Below, piece after piece: positions 1 to 7,277 of a stretch of 64,000 nucleotides of DNA. Below the pieces are notes generated by a model that made no database searches, was not told where the DNA came from, and saw only the letters and a list, made by a program, of their open reading frames with translations. A program made the translations under genes and the position numbers. The stretch covers positions 133,609-197,608 of the forward strand of contig NHBH01000009.1 of the NCBI GenBank assembly GCA_002168225.1, in the 5' to 3' direction. Source of the DNA: Micavibrio sp. TMED2. GTDB taxonomy: Bacteria; Pseudomonadota; Alphaproteobacteria; TMED2. Position 1 is the stretch's first letter. Every line of letters begins with the position of its first letter.

Positions 1-154
1 TGATCAGCGTGCCGGTAATTGCCAGCATGATGAGGAAGGGAATGACGTAAAGTCCGGCATAGAAATGCCAGCGCCAGGCGGCGCGGTAGAACGCATTGGC
101 GCGTGCTGCCTCGGCGTCACTGTCGGACGCGGCAAGCGGGGTTTGGGTATCCAT
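1..154 (-). CDS. PepSY-associated membrane protein, 5' part only
   Basis: Only the first 51 codons lie in the window; the gene runs off the left edge. A soluble N-terminus of about 27 residues is followed by WHFYAGLYVIPFLIM and a long hydrophobic helix. That is the usual first transmembrane segment of PepSY-associated TM proteins, which are often found beside TonB receptors and metal or siderophore genes. The ATG is preceded by AGGAT at a normal distance. It lies about 70 bases downstream of the DUF2946 gene on the same strand, so the two probably form one transcript. The family is recognised from the first helix only, so the exact subfamily cannot be named. Confidence 0.75.
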   Translation of the reverse strand, partial: MDTQTPLAASDSDAEAARANAFYRAAWRWHFYAGLYVIPFLIMLAITGTLI

Positions 155-224
155 GGAAATATCCTGATATGCATGTGAAGACGGGCCGTGGCCCGGTCAC
201 TTGGCACATCGGATAAGGCAGGCC

Positions 225-677
225 TTAGGCAGCAGCGCTATGGGGAACGGGCAGAACGGCGATATGAACCGGGGCTGGTTCTGTTGCCGGTGGCCCGCGC
301 GATGGCGGTGGCAGGGCGTGGAGCCGCGCCAGCGTTGTCTGGTGATCGAGGAACCATGTCCGGCTCTCGACCGGCAGAGCCGTCAGCGCAATCGTTGTTG
401 GCTTTGCAACCTGTGCCAGCACGGTACCGGCATAGGCGCAGACGTTGTGCTGTCCGTCATCGTTGTTATCGCCATCACCGTCAGGTGCGTCCGGCGTGTC
501 GGCTGCCTCGTAGTCGGCGGCGGGCACATAGACCGTTTTGGTGCCGGTGGCGGTACAGATGACCATCTCCAGCACCGCGCCATCATCCGACAGCGCAGGC
601 ATGAAGCCGACCGGGATCAGCCCGCCGACAAGCAGGCTGAGAATGGTCAGAAGGATGACGGCGATGCGTCCGGTCAT
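225..677 (-). CDS. DUF2946 family protein
   Basis: A 150-residue protein with an N-terminal membrane or signal segment (about residues 5-22) running into the GLIPVGFMP motif typical of DUF2946. It has two isolated cysteines, C41 (in VICTATG) and C80 (in NVCAYAG), and an acidic Asp-rich stretch around residues 60-76 that could bind metal. DUF2946 proteins commonly sit next to copper or TonB/PepSY genes. Here the PepSY protein follows on the same strand, which supports an envelope metal role. That role is inferred; the biochemical function of the family is not established. An overlapping plus-strand frame (201-698) was judged a shadow. Confidence 0.7.
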   Translation of the reverse strand: MTGRIAVILLTILSLLVGGLIPVGFMPALSDDGAVLEMVICTATGTKTVYVPAADYEAADTPDAPDGDGDNNDDGQHNVCAYAGTVLAQVAKPTTIALTALPVESRTWFLDHQTTLARLHALPPPSRGPPATEPAPVHIAVLPVPHSAAA

Positions 678-801
678 GGGCTGCGGGTTGATCCCTGATA
701 TGGCGGGTGTGCCGGAATGATCTGCAGGCGATACTGCATGTTCAGACCGCGCGCAATCATTGAGCGGTCAGGGCGGCAAAATGCGCAACGTAAGGGGGGG
801 A

Positions 802-2586
802 TCAGACCACGCTGTCCCATGGCTTCGACAGGCGCATGGCACCGTTGATGATGCCGACCATGGAATAGGTCTGCGGGAAGTTGCCCCAGGCGGCACCGGT
901 CTTGAAATCGGTATCCTCAGACATCAGGCCGAGGCTGTTCCGGGCGGCGAGCAGGTCTTCGAAAATCGCCCGCGCCTCATCCATCCGACCGATCTTGGCG
1001 AGCGCATCGAGCCGCCAGAAGGCACAGATGTTGAAGGCGGTTTCCGGCTCACCGAAATCATCGGCTTCCTGATAGCGCATCATGAACGAGCCGCGCCCCA
1101 GATCCTTGTCCAGTGCCTCAACGGTGGAGACAAAGCGCGGGTCTTTCGGGTCGATAAAGCCGACCTCGCTCATCAGCAGTACGCTGGCATCGAGAAACTG
1201 GCCGCCGAAGCTCTCGACGAAGGCCTGTTTCTCATCGGACCATGCTTGTGTCAGCACCTTTTCCCGGATGATATCGGCCCGTTCACGCCAGAACCGGCCG
1301 CGGTCGGGCAGGCCGATATGGGCAGCGATCTTCGCCAGCCGGTCACAGGCGGCCCAGCACATGACGCTGGACGAGGTATGGATGCGGGCGCGGGTGCGGA
1401 GTTCCCAGATACCGGCATCGGGCTGGTCATGGAGCTTCCATGACTGCTCGCCGAGGCCTTCCAGACGCTCGAACTCGGCCTGACCGATGGCGCGGAAAAT
1501 ACGTTTGTCGAAAAACGCCTGCGAGGCACCGAGGATGATGTTGCCATAGGTGTCGAACTGGAAATGCTCATGGGCCTGATTGCCGATGCGCACCGGGCCA
1601 TTGCCCTCGAAACCGGGCAGTTCCTCAACGATCCATTCGGTGATGTTTGCCTCCAGCCCGATGCCATAGACCGGCTGGATATGGCCGCCACCGGTCTGGG
1701 CGATGATATTCATCAGCCACTGGACATAATCCTCCATGGTCTTGAGCGCGGCGAGGCTGTTCAGCGCCCGGACCACAAAGAATGCATCCCGGACCCAGCA
1801 GAAACGGTAATCCCAGTTGCGTTCCGATCCCGGCGCTTCCGGGATACTGGTGGTCATGGCGGCGACAATCGCGCCGGTGGATTCATAGGCGCAGAGCTTG
1901 AGCGTGATCGCCGCCCGGATCACCGCATCCTGCCATTCGAAGGGCAGGGCGAGGGAGTTGACCCAGTCGCGCCAGTAATCGGCGGTGCGGCTCTCATATT
2001 CATTGGCCGTGGTCTCAATGCCCGAGGGCAGGGTCTCATCGGGTCCGAAGATCAGGTCGACCGGGTAATCGAGCAGGAACGGGGTTTCCTGCATGATGTA
2101 GTCCAGCGGCGCGTTGGCGGTCAGGCGCTGCACCTGCTTGCCACCGACATAGCGGATATGGTTCGAACCCTGGGTGGTGTCCGGGGTGCCGCGTCCATGG
2201 TTGTAACCGGGGCGCAGCTTGATCGCGATCCGTGGACTGCCGGAGAGGGTACGGATACGCCGGACCAGCATCTGTGGCCGGAAGATGCGCTGGCGACTTC
2301 TGAACCGGGGGGCGAAGTCGCGGATTTCGATACTGCCGGCATCGCTTTCCAGCACGGTTTCGATGATCGCCGTATTCGGGATATAGCGCTGACGGGCTGC
2401 GGTCTGGCCTTCCAGCTCAATTACGAAACCGCCCTGATCCGGTCGGTCGGCGGGGCTGCCGAGCAGTGAGTGGAATACCGGGTCGCCATCAAAACGGGGC
2501 AGACAGCACCATTTGATTTCGCCGCGCGGATCAATGAGCGCGCTGATGCTGCAATTGCCGATAAGGCCGAGATCAATACCTGCCAT
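802..2586 (-). CDS. Glycoside hydrolase family 15 protein (glucoamylase/trehalase-like)
   Basis: A 594-residue protein of normal GH15 length. It opens with GLIGNCSISALIDPRGEI, the usual N-terminal beta-sandwich start. It carries SERNWDYRFCWVRDA (about residues 254-268), the hallmark of the (alpha/alpha)6 barrel, then QFDTYGNIILGA (about 343-354) and a late GNFPQTYSMVGI. Known members hydrolyse alpha-1,4/1,6 glucans or trehalose in the cytoplasm; the substrate cannot be told from sequence. An upstream in-frame ATG at 2640 exists. The one at 2586 was chosen because family homology starts there and AGAAG lies just upstream. It is divergent from hpxX and seems unconnected with purine metabolism. 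Confidence 0.9.
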   Translation of the reverse strand: MAGIDLGLIGNCSISALIDPRGEIKWCCLPRFDGDPVFHSLLGSPADRPDQGGFVIELEGQTAARQRYIPNTAIIETVLESDAGSIEIRDFAPRFRSRQRIFRPQMLVRRIRTLSGSPRIAIKLRPGYNHGRGTPDTTQGSNHIRYVGGKQVQRLTANAPLDYIMQETPFLLDYPVDLIFGPDETLPSGIETTANEYESRTADYWRDWVNSLALPFEWQDAVIRAAITLKLCAYESTGAIVAAMTTSIPEAPGSERNWDYRFCWVRDAFFVVRALNSLAALKTMEDYVQWLMNIIAQTGGGHIQPVYGIGLEANITEWIVEELPGFEGNGPVRIGNQAHEHFQFDTYGNIILGASQAFFDKRIFRAIGQAEFERLEGLGEQSWKLHDQPDAGIWELRTRARIHTSSSVMCWAACDRLAKIAAHIGLPDRGRFWRERADIIREKVLTQAWSDEKQAFVESFGGQFLDASVLLMSEVGFIDPKDPRFVSTVEALDKDLGRGSFMMRYQEADDFGEPETAFNICAFWRLDALAKIGRMDEARAIFEDLLAARNSLGLMSEDTDFKTGAAWGNFPQTYSMVGIINGAMRLSKPWDSVV

Positions 2587-2690
2587 AAAAATCTTCTGAA
2601 GTTTGTGAAATCTGTGTGATGCCATAGTACTTAGCATCAAATTCGGTCAGGTCGAGCAGCGATTTTGCGGCTGTTTGTTTGCCAATAGGG

Positions 2691-2738
2691 CGAAACGGCG
2701 TATTACTGGTTGCGGTGTTTCAAGACTGTCCCGTTTCG
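2691..2738 (+). promoter_or_regulatory. Long-loop inverted repeat just upstream of hpxX
   Basis: CGAAACGG at 2691-2698 is exactly complementary to CCGTTTCG at 2731-2738, enclosing 32 bases. The second arm ends 18 bases before the hpxX ATG. It could be an operator or a leader RNA stem. No known riboswitch consensus was recognised. Confidence 0.35.
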
Positions 2739-2756
2739 TATTTCCGACTGATTTCC

Positions 2757-2951
2757 ATGAGTTCTGACAATCCCTCTGATCCCAATTCAACTGATTCCGG
2801 GCCGGAAGCGCTGACCCGCAAGCTGGCCGAGCGGCTGCTCGATATGACCCTGCCCGATGAGTGCGTACCGGGGGTAACGGCCAATCTAGACCTGCTCAAT
2901 ACTCACCGGGATATTCTGCGCGGTTTCGATCTGCCGGGAGAGGGCGACTGA
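2757..2951 (+). CDS. hpxX: HpxX/AtzG-like DUF4089 small subunit
   Basis: A 64-residue protein. After a low-complexity Ser/Asp/Pro N-terminus it shows RLLDMTLPDECVPGVTANL and then a helix ending in GFDLP, the pattern of DUF4089 (AtzG-like) proteins. In known systems AtzG binds and completes the AtzE amidase, and HpxX lies beside HpxY in Klebsiella purine clusters. Here its expected partner, the AtzE-type amidase at 4024, is separated from it by a converging universal-stress gene. An earlier in-frame ATG at 2679 exists, but the added residues do not look like the family. The Shine-Dalgarno is weak. Confidence 0.7.
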   Translation: MSSDNPSDPNSTDSGPEALTRKLAERLLDMTLPDECVPGVTANLDLLNTHRDILRGFDLPGEGD

Positions 2952-2964
2952 TGACCAGCAGCGA

Positions 2965-3786
2965 TTAGCGGCGCACCAGCAGCAAATCACATGGCGGTGT
3001 ACGGATCAGCATTTCTGTAAAGCTGCCGAGCAAGGTTGGTGACACTAATGACCGTCCGTGTGCACCAATAGCGATAAGGTCTGGCTTGATCTCTTTGAGT
3101 TTTATGGCAAGAGATTCAGTGACACTCATTGGCATGGGCTCTGGCTTTTCAAGACCAGTTGGTAAATCGGCGTTCTGCCACCAGTCATGAAGGCGTTTGT
3201 TTGCTGTCTCAATAAACGGTTCAAGAGTTTTAGCCGACTTGTCCGGTCCAAAAAGCCCGATATAGGGAACGTGCATTGCGTGGAAACCATACAATTTGGC
3301 TTCTGGTGCAACTGTCATGGATATATTTGCTGCTGCCTCACAAGCGGGCGAAAGATCAATGCCGCAAAGCACATTTTTATAGCCATTGGCCACTACTTCG
3401 CTAGACAATAGAACGGCCCTATTGGTGGCGCGTACTATGCGCTCCATGGTTGTGCCGCTGAACATATCCCAGAACGCGCGTTTCTTATGTACGCCAAGAA
3501 TAATCAGATCGACATCAAGCTTTTCTGAAAGCGATACTATGTCTTGTACCGGGTCGCCGATAACTACCCTTATATCAACTGATTTTTCCGTAATTGATGT
3601 ACATAGGGCTTCTATTTCCTGTCGTGCATCGGCAGCGAGTGTTTTCGCCACGCCAGTTGGTAGCTCATCATCAATAACGCAGGTTACTGTGACTTCGCAT
3701 GAACAGGATTCTGCAATAGCAAATGCGCGCCGAACCGCACGCTCGGAACGAATGGATAAATCAGTGGCAACAAGGATGTTCTTCAT
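2965..3786 (-). CDS. Universal stress protein, two Usp domains
   Basis: A 273-residue tandem UspA protein. Domain 1 begins MKNILVATDLS; domain 2 begins near residue 136 with YKNVLCGIDLS. The C-terminal domain keeps the nucleotide-binding pattern G-2x-G-9x-G-S (GAHGRSLVSPTLLGS). The matching place in domain 1 reads GVHKKRAF, so ATP binding is probably limited to domain 2. Codon use and GC content are visibly lower than in both neighbours, and the gene splits the hpxX/hpxY pair in the opposite orientation. Both facts suggest later insertion. An upstream ATG at 3819 is possible; 3786 matches the family start. Confidence 0.88.
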   Translation of the reverse strand: MKNILVATDLSIRSERAVRRAFAIAESCSCEVTVTCVIDDELPTGVAKTLAADARQEIEALCTSITEKSVDIRVVIGDPVQDIVSLSEKLDVDLIILGVHKKRAFWDMFSGTTMERIVRATNRAVLLSSEVVANGYKNVLCGIDLSPACEAAANISMTVAPEAKLYGFHAMHVPYIGLFGPDKSAKTLEPFIETANKRLHDWWQNADLPTGLEKPEPMPMSVTESLAIKLKEIKPDLIAIGAHGRSLVSPTLLGSFTEMLIRTPPCDLLLVRR

Positions 3787-3956
3787 AAAAAGATCCGCAT
3801 TCTTAATCTCTGTCATCATGCGTGATTGCTACATGTGCAGTGATGAAAAGGTCAGAATATTTTTCTTGATGATTAGGGAGTGTAGGTGCTTGGCTAATCT
3901 CACATGTTCGAAATTAACCTGCTTTATTTGCTAAAAAAAGCTAATTTTTCCCTTGC

Positions 3957-4018
3957 AACACCAGTTGGGGAGGGGTGTTCCTGATATGAGGCATTTTGAT
4001 CTGATTTTATCAGGGGGT
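3957..4018 (+). promoter_or_regulatory. Two abutting stem-loops covering the hpxY ribosome site
   Basis: AACACC (3957-3962) pairs with GGTGTT (3974-3979). Directly after it, CCTGATA (3980-3986) pairs with TATCAGG (4008-4014). The last arm includes the first bases of the Shine-Dalgarno AGGGGG (4012-4017), six bases before the TTG start. A competing shorter palindrome, CTGATTTTATCAG, spans 4001-4013. The layout would fit translational control by an RNA switch, but this is structural inference only. Confidence 0.4.
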
Positions 4019-4023
4019 GTCGT

Positions 4024-5373
4024 TTGAACCAACTGGTCAAAATTGTTGGTGAGGTCGCGAGTAAAAAAATGACGGCTTTAGCTGTTGTTACCGAGGCGAT
4101 CGACCGGCTGAAAGAACGTGACCGCCGTATCGGCGCGGTGACCCGGCTGCTTGAGGATGAGGCGCTGGCCGATGCGCAAGCGCTCGATGCCATGATTGCG
4201 CAGGGCGAGGACCCCGGACCGCTCGCCGGGGTGCCGTTCGGGGTCAAGGACCTGTTTGATGTTGAGGGCATACCGACCACCGCCGGGGCCGCGATGCGCA
4301 AGGATGCACCGCCCGCGATCCGTGATGCCGAGGCCGTGCGACGGCTCAAGGCTGCCGGGGCCATTCTGGTCGCGACCCTCAATATGGACGAATACGCCTA
4401 TGGCTTCGTCACGGTGAATGACTGCTGGGGGACGACCAAAAATCCCCATGATACGGCGCGCCTTGCCGGTGGCTCATCCGGTGGCTCGGCGGCGGCTGTG
4501 GCCGATGGCATGTTGCCGCTCACCCTCGGTTCCGACACCAACGGGTCGATCCGCGTGCCCTCGGCGCTCTGCGGTGTCTATGGCCTCAAACCCGCCCATG
4601 GCAGCCTGCCAATGGAAGGGGTGTTTCCCTTTGTCGACAGCTTTGACGACATCGGGCCGTTCACCACCTCACTGACCGATCTGGAACTGGTCTGGCGCAT
4701 TCTGCTGCAACAACCGCTCGGCGATACCGCACCGAGGGGCGATCACAAAATTGCCCGGCTCGGTGGCTGGTTCGCCAGTAATCTGGCTCCGGAGCTGGAT
4801 GAGGCGATCAAGGGTATTTGCGAGCGTTTCGGCAATGCCCCGACGGTTGAGTTGCCCCATGTGGATGTGGCCCGGTCGGCGGCGTTTCTGATGACCGCCG
4901 CCGAGGGTGGCGAGCGCCATCTCGATGATCTGCGTTCGCGGGTCATGGATTTTGATCCGGCCACCCGCGACCGGCTGATTGCCGGGGCGATGCTGCCTGC
5001 CTCGACCTATTTCCGCGCCCAGCGGTTCCGGGAATGGTTCCGGGCCGAGGCTGACAAGCTGTTCGACCATTATGACGTGCTGGTTGCGCCCTCGGTCGGC
5101 TGTGTCTCGCCACTGATCAATGATCCGGTAATGCCGGTTGATGGCAAGATGGTGCCAGCGCGCGCCAATCTCGGCCTCTATACCCAGCCGCTCAGCTTAA
5201 TCGGTCTGCCGGTGCTGGCAGTACCGCTCAAACGACCGGGCGACTTGCCGTTGGGGCTGCAGCTGGTCGGTGCGCCGGGGCGTGAGGGGGCATTGCTTGC
5301 CTTTGCCACGGCACTCGAGGCGGCAGGCATTATCGGCTATTCCGCGCCGTCCGCAGGCGCGACTGGGGAGTAG
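4024..5373 (+). CDS. hpxY: AtzE-family amidase (HpxY-like)
   Basis: A 449-residue amidase-signature enzyme. The Ser-cisSer-Lys triad can be placed at K75 (GVPFGVKDLF), S151 (AGGSSGGSA) and S175 (GSDTNGSIRVP), with the usual 24-residue gap between the serines. The whole length matches AtzE/HpxY amidases, which hydrolyse small ureido or carboxy-amide compounds with an AtzG partner. In hpx clusters a role late in allantoin/oxalurate breakdown is presumed, not proven. The start is TTG, preceded by AGGGGG at good spacing, and the N-terminal helix before M16 fits the family. The gene lies between the Usp insertion and hpxW. Confidence 0.9.
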   Translation: MNQLVKIVGEVASKKMTALAVVTEAIDRLKERDRRIGAVTRLLEDEALADAQALDAMIAQGEDPGPLAGVPFGVKDLFDVEGIPTTAGAAMRKDAPPAIRDAEAVRRLKAAGAILVATLNMDEYAYGFVTVNDCWGTTKNPHDTARLAGGSSGGSAAAVADGMLPLTLGSDTNGSIRVPSALCGVYGLKPAHGSLPMEGVFPFVDSFDDIGPFTTSLTDLELVWRILLQQPLGDTAPRGDHKIARLGGWFASNLAPELDEAIKGICERFGNAPTVELPHVDVARSAAFLMTAAEGGERHLDDLRSRVMDFDPATRDRLIAGAMLPASTYFRAQRFREWFRAEADKLFDHYDVLVAPSVGCVSPLINDPVMPVDGKMVPARANLGLYTQPLSLIGLPVLAVPLKRPGDLPLGLQLVGAPGREGALLAFATALEAAGIIGYSAPSAGATGE

Positions 5374-5378
5374 GGCAG

Positions 5379-5426
5379 AGACAGGGTTTTTGCGAAATAA
5401 CCGCTGCCAGCCTATTCGCACTGTCT
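5379..5426 (+). ncRNA. Candidate structured RNA (possible riboswitch) before hpxW
   Basis: AGACAG (5379-5384) pairs with CTGTCT (5421-5426). Inside it, TGCGAAATA (5391-5399) pairs with TATTCGCA (5413-5420) with one bulged A. The two stems are separated on one side only by six unpaired bases, giving two helices with an asymmetric internal loop in 48 nucleotides. Size, architecture and purine-oxidation context recall the alphaproteobacterial NMT1/xanthine class, but I could not check the conserved nucleotides. Confidence 0.35.
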
Positions 5427-5512
5427 AGCTGACATGATAGAGTGCCCTCAAGCCACACAAGATGGCACCAAGGCAGGAGGAAAGACCCCTTTTGATTTAA
5501 AGGGTTACTGCC

Positions 5513-5659
5513 ATGTTCAACGACCGATACGGCAAGAGCGACGCGCCGCAATGCGCTGGCGCCGTTGTGTCCTGCGCGACATGCCGCGACGGTCATCACG
5601 CAGGCCGGATCACACCGGCATTGCACATTCGGCTGAACTCTCGCACCGCTGCTATCTGA
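5513..5659 (+). CDS. Possible 48-residue Cys/His small protein
   Basis: A short frame with AAAGGG eight bases before its ATG, and mostly G/C third codon positions in the first half. It contains C-x6-C-x2-C followed by RDGHHAGR, which could be a small metal site. It fills most of the gap before hpxW on the same strand. No family is recognised. It may be a leader peptide, a small protein or chance. Confidence 0.25.
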   Translation: MFNDRYGKSDAPQCAGAVVSCATCRDGHHAGRITPALHIRLNSRTAAI

Positions 5660-5696
5660 AGCATCAGACAAGCAATAATGCCGAGAGAGAACACCA

Positions 5697-7277
5697 ATGC
5701 TGCATAGCGTAAGCGCCCTTCGGGGCATGACCACTGCACCACATCATCTGGCCGCACAGGCCGGTTGCGACGTCCTGAAGGATGGTGGCAATGCCGTTGA
5801 GGCTGCCGTTGCCATCGCGGCGACGCTTGCCGTCGTCTATCCCCATATGACCGGGATTGGCGGTGACGGGTTCTGGCTGATTGCCGAACCCGATGGCACG
5901 GTGCATGGGGTCGATGCCTGCGGACGCTCGGCGGCGACACTCTCGCTTGATGATTATCAGGGCCATGACGCAATCCCGATGCGTGGACCGCTGGCCGCGA
6001 ATACCGTTGCGGGCACGGTTGCTGGATGGCAGGCCGCCCTCGACACCATTCCGGGTATGCTGCCGCTGTCGCGCCTGCTGCGTGATGCCATCCACCATGC
6101 CGAACATGGTGTGGCGGTAACCAAGGGCGGTGCCGAGATTGCGGCGAGCAAAGGCCCGGAACTGCGCGTTCAACCCGGTGCCTATGCCGATACTTTCGAG
6201 CCGGACGGCAAACCGCTGGCCGAAGGCGATATCCTGAAACAGCCGGTGCTTGGTGAAACCCTCGCCACGATTGCAGCCGAGGGCACCGACTGTTTCTATC
6301 GCGGTGATCTGGCGGCCCGGATTGCCGAGGATCTGGCGGCGCTGGGCAGTCCGGTTTCAGCGGATGATCTGGCGGCCCATGAGGTCACGCGCCCGACACC
6401 GCTGACGGTCTCGCTCGACGATATCCAGCTCTACAACATGACCCCGCCGACGCAGGGTGTCGCCTCGCTGCTGATCCTGGCGCTGTTCGACCGCCTCGGC
6501 GTGACCGAGGGTGAGGGGTTTGAGTATATCCACGGCCTCGTGGAAGCGACCAAACAGGCCTTTCTATACCGCGATGCCCATGTGGGTGATCCGGCATGGA
6601 TGAACAGCGATCCGCAGGCGCTGCTCGATGATGCTTCTGCGCTTGACGCCATGGCCGGGAAGATCGACATGGCGACGGCACTGCCATGGCCGCAGCCACC
6701 GAGCGCCGGTGACACCACATGGTTCGGTGCCGCCGATAGCGATGGCCGCGTGGTCAGCGTAATCCAGAGCACCTATTTTGAATTCGGCTCCGGCATCGTG
6801 CTGCCGAAAACTGGTATCACCTGGCAGAACCGGGGCAGCAGCTTCCGCCTGACCGAAGGCGGCTGGAATGCGCTCAAGCCCGGTCGCAAGCCGTTCCATA
6901 CGCTGAACCCGGCGCTGGCCCGGTTCGCCGATGGCCGCACCATGGCTTATGGCACCATGGGCGGTGAGGGCCAGCCGCAGACGCAGGCGGCGCTGTTCAC
7001 CCGTTATGCCCGGTTCGGCATGGGCCTGCAGCAATCAATAACCGCCCCGCGCTGGCTGCTTGGCCGCACATGGGGCGAGGAAAGTACTTCCCTGAAACTC
7101 GAGGACCGTTTTGCCTCTGACCTGGTTCAGTCTCTGAAACAGGCAGGGCACGCGGTCGAATTGATGGACGCCTTTACCGCGACCATGGGCCATGCCGGGG
7201 CGATTGTCCGGCATGGCGATGGTCGATTGGAGGGCGCTAACGATCCAAGAAGCGATGGCATGGTGGCAGCATGGTAG
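5697..7277 (+). CDS. hpxW: GGT-family Ntn hydrolase, HpxW-like oxamate amidohydrolase
   Basis: A 526-residue gamma-glutamyltransferase-fold proenzyme. The N-terminus (TTAPHHLAAQAGCDVLKDGG, then GNAVEAAVA) and MTGIGGDGFW are family hallmarks. The autoprocessing site is GDTTWFGAADSDG, with the new N-terminal nucleophile most likely T340. In Klebsiella uric-acid degradation the HpxW member of this family cleaves oxamate to oxalate and ammonia. Here the neighbouring hpxX, hpxY and hpxZ support the same assignment over a glutathione role. There is no signal peptide, so it should be cytoplasmic. Its end overlaps the next start by 7 bases. Confidence 0.85.
   Translation: MLHSVSALRGMTTAPHHLAAQAGCDVLKDGGNAVEAAVAIAATLAVVYPHMTGIGGDGFWLIAEPDGTVHGVDACGRSAATLSLDDYQGHDAIPMRGPLAANTVAGTVAGWQAALDTIPGMLPLSRLLRDAIHHAEHGVAVTKGGAEIAASKGPELRVQPGAYADTFEPDGKPLAEGDILKQPVLGETLATIAAEGTDCFYRGDLAARIAEDLAALGSPVSADDLAAHEVTRPTPLTVSLDDIQLYNMTPPTQGVASLLILALFDRLGVTEGEGFEYIHGLVEATKQAFLYRDAHVGDPAWMNSDPQALLDDASALDAMAGKIDMATALPWPQPPSAGDTTWFGAADSDGRVVSVIQSTYFEFGSGIVLPKTGITWQNRGSSFRLTEGGWNALKPGRKPFHTLNPALARFADGRTMAYGTMGGEGQPQTQAALFTRYARFGMGLQQSITAPRWLLGRTWGEESTSLKLEDRFASDLVQSLKQAGHAVELMDAFTATMGHAGAIVRHGDGRLEGANDPRSDGMVAAW

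Larger units (their letters stand above)
5374..5696. other. Intergenic leader region before hpxW
   Basis: A 323-base gap between hpxY and hpxW. It holds a structured segment at 5379-5426 and a possible 48-codon reading frame at 5513-5659, both listed separately. There is also a small CCTTT/AAAGG hairpin near 5489-5503. No clear promoter or terminator with a U-tract was found. Confidence 0.6.

Noticed and set aside
201..698. Plus-strand open frame over the DUF2946 gene
   Set aside because: The minus-strand product has a clear membrane segment and the GFMP motif. The plus-strand one is Arg/His-rich without any family pattern.
745..769. GACCGC/GCGGTC inverted repeat after the GH15 gene as a terminator
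   Set aside because: Only six pairs, a 13-base loop and no U-tract on the minus strand.
2155..2175. GTTCGAACCC, resembling a tRNA T-loop
   Set aside because: It lies inside the GH15 coding sequence and no cloverleaf could be folded around it.
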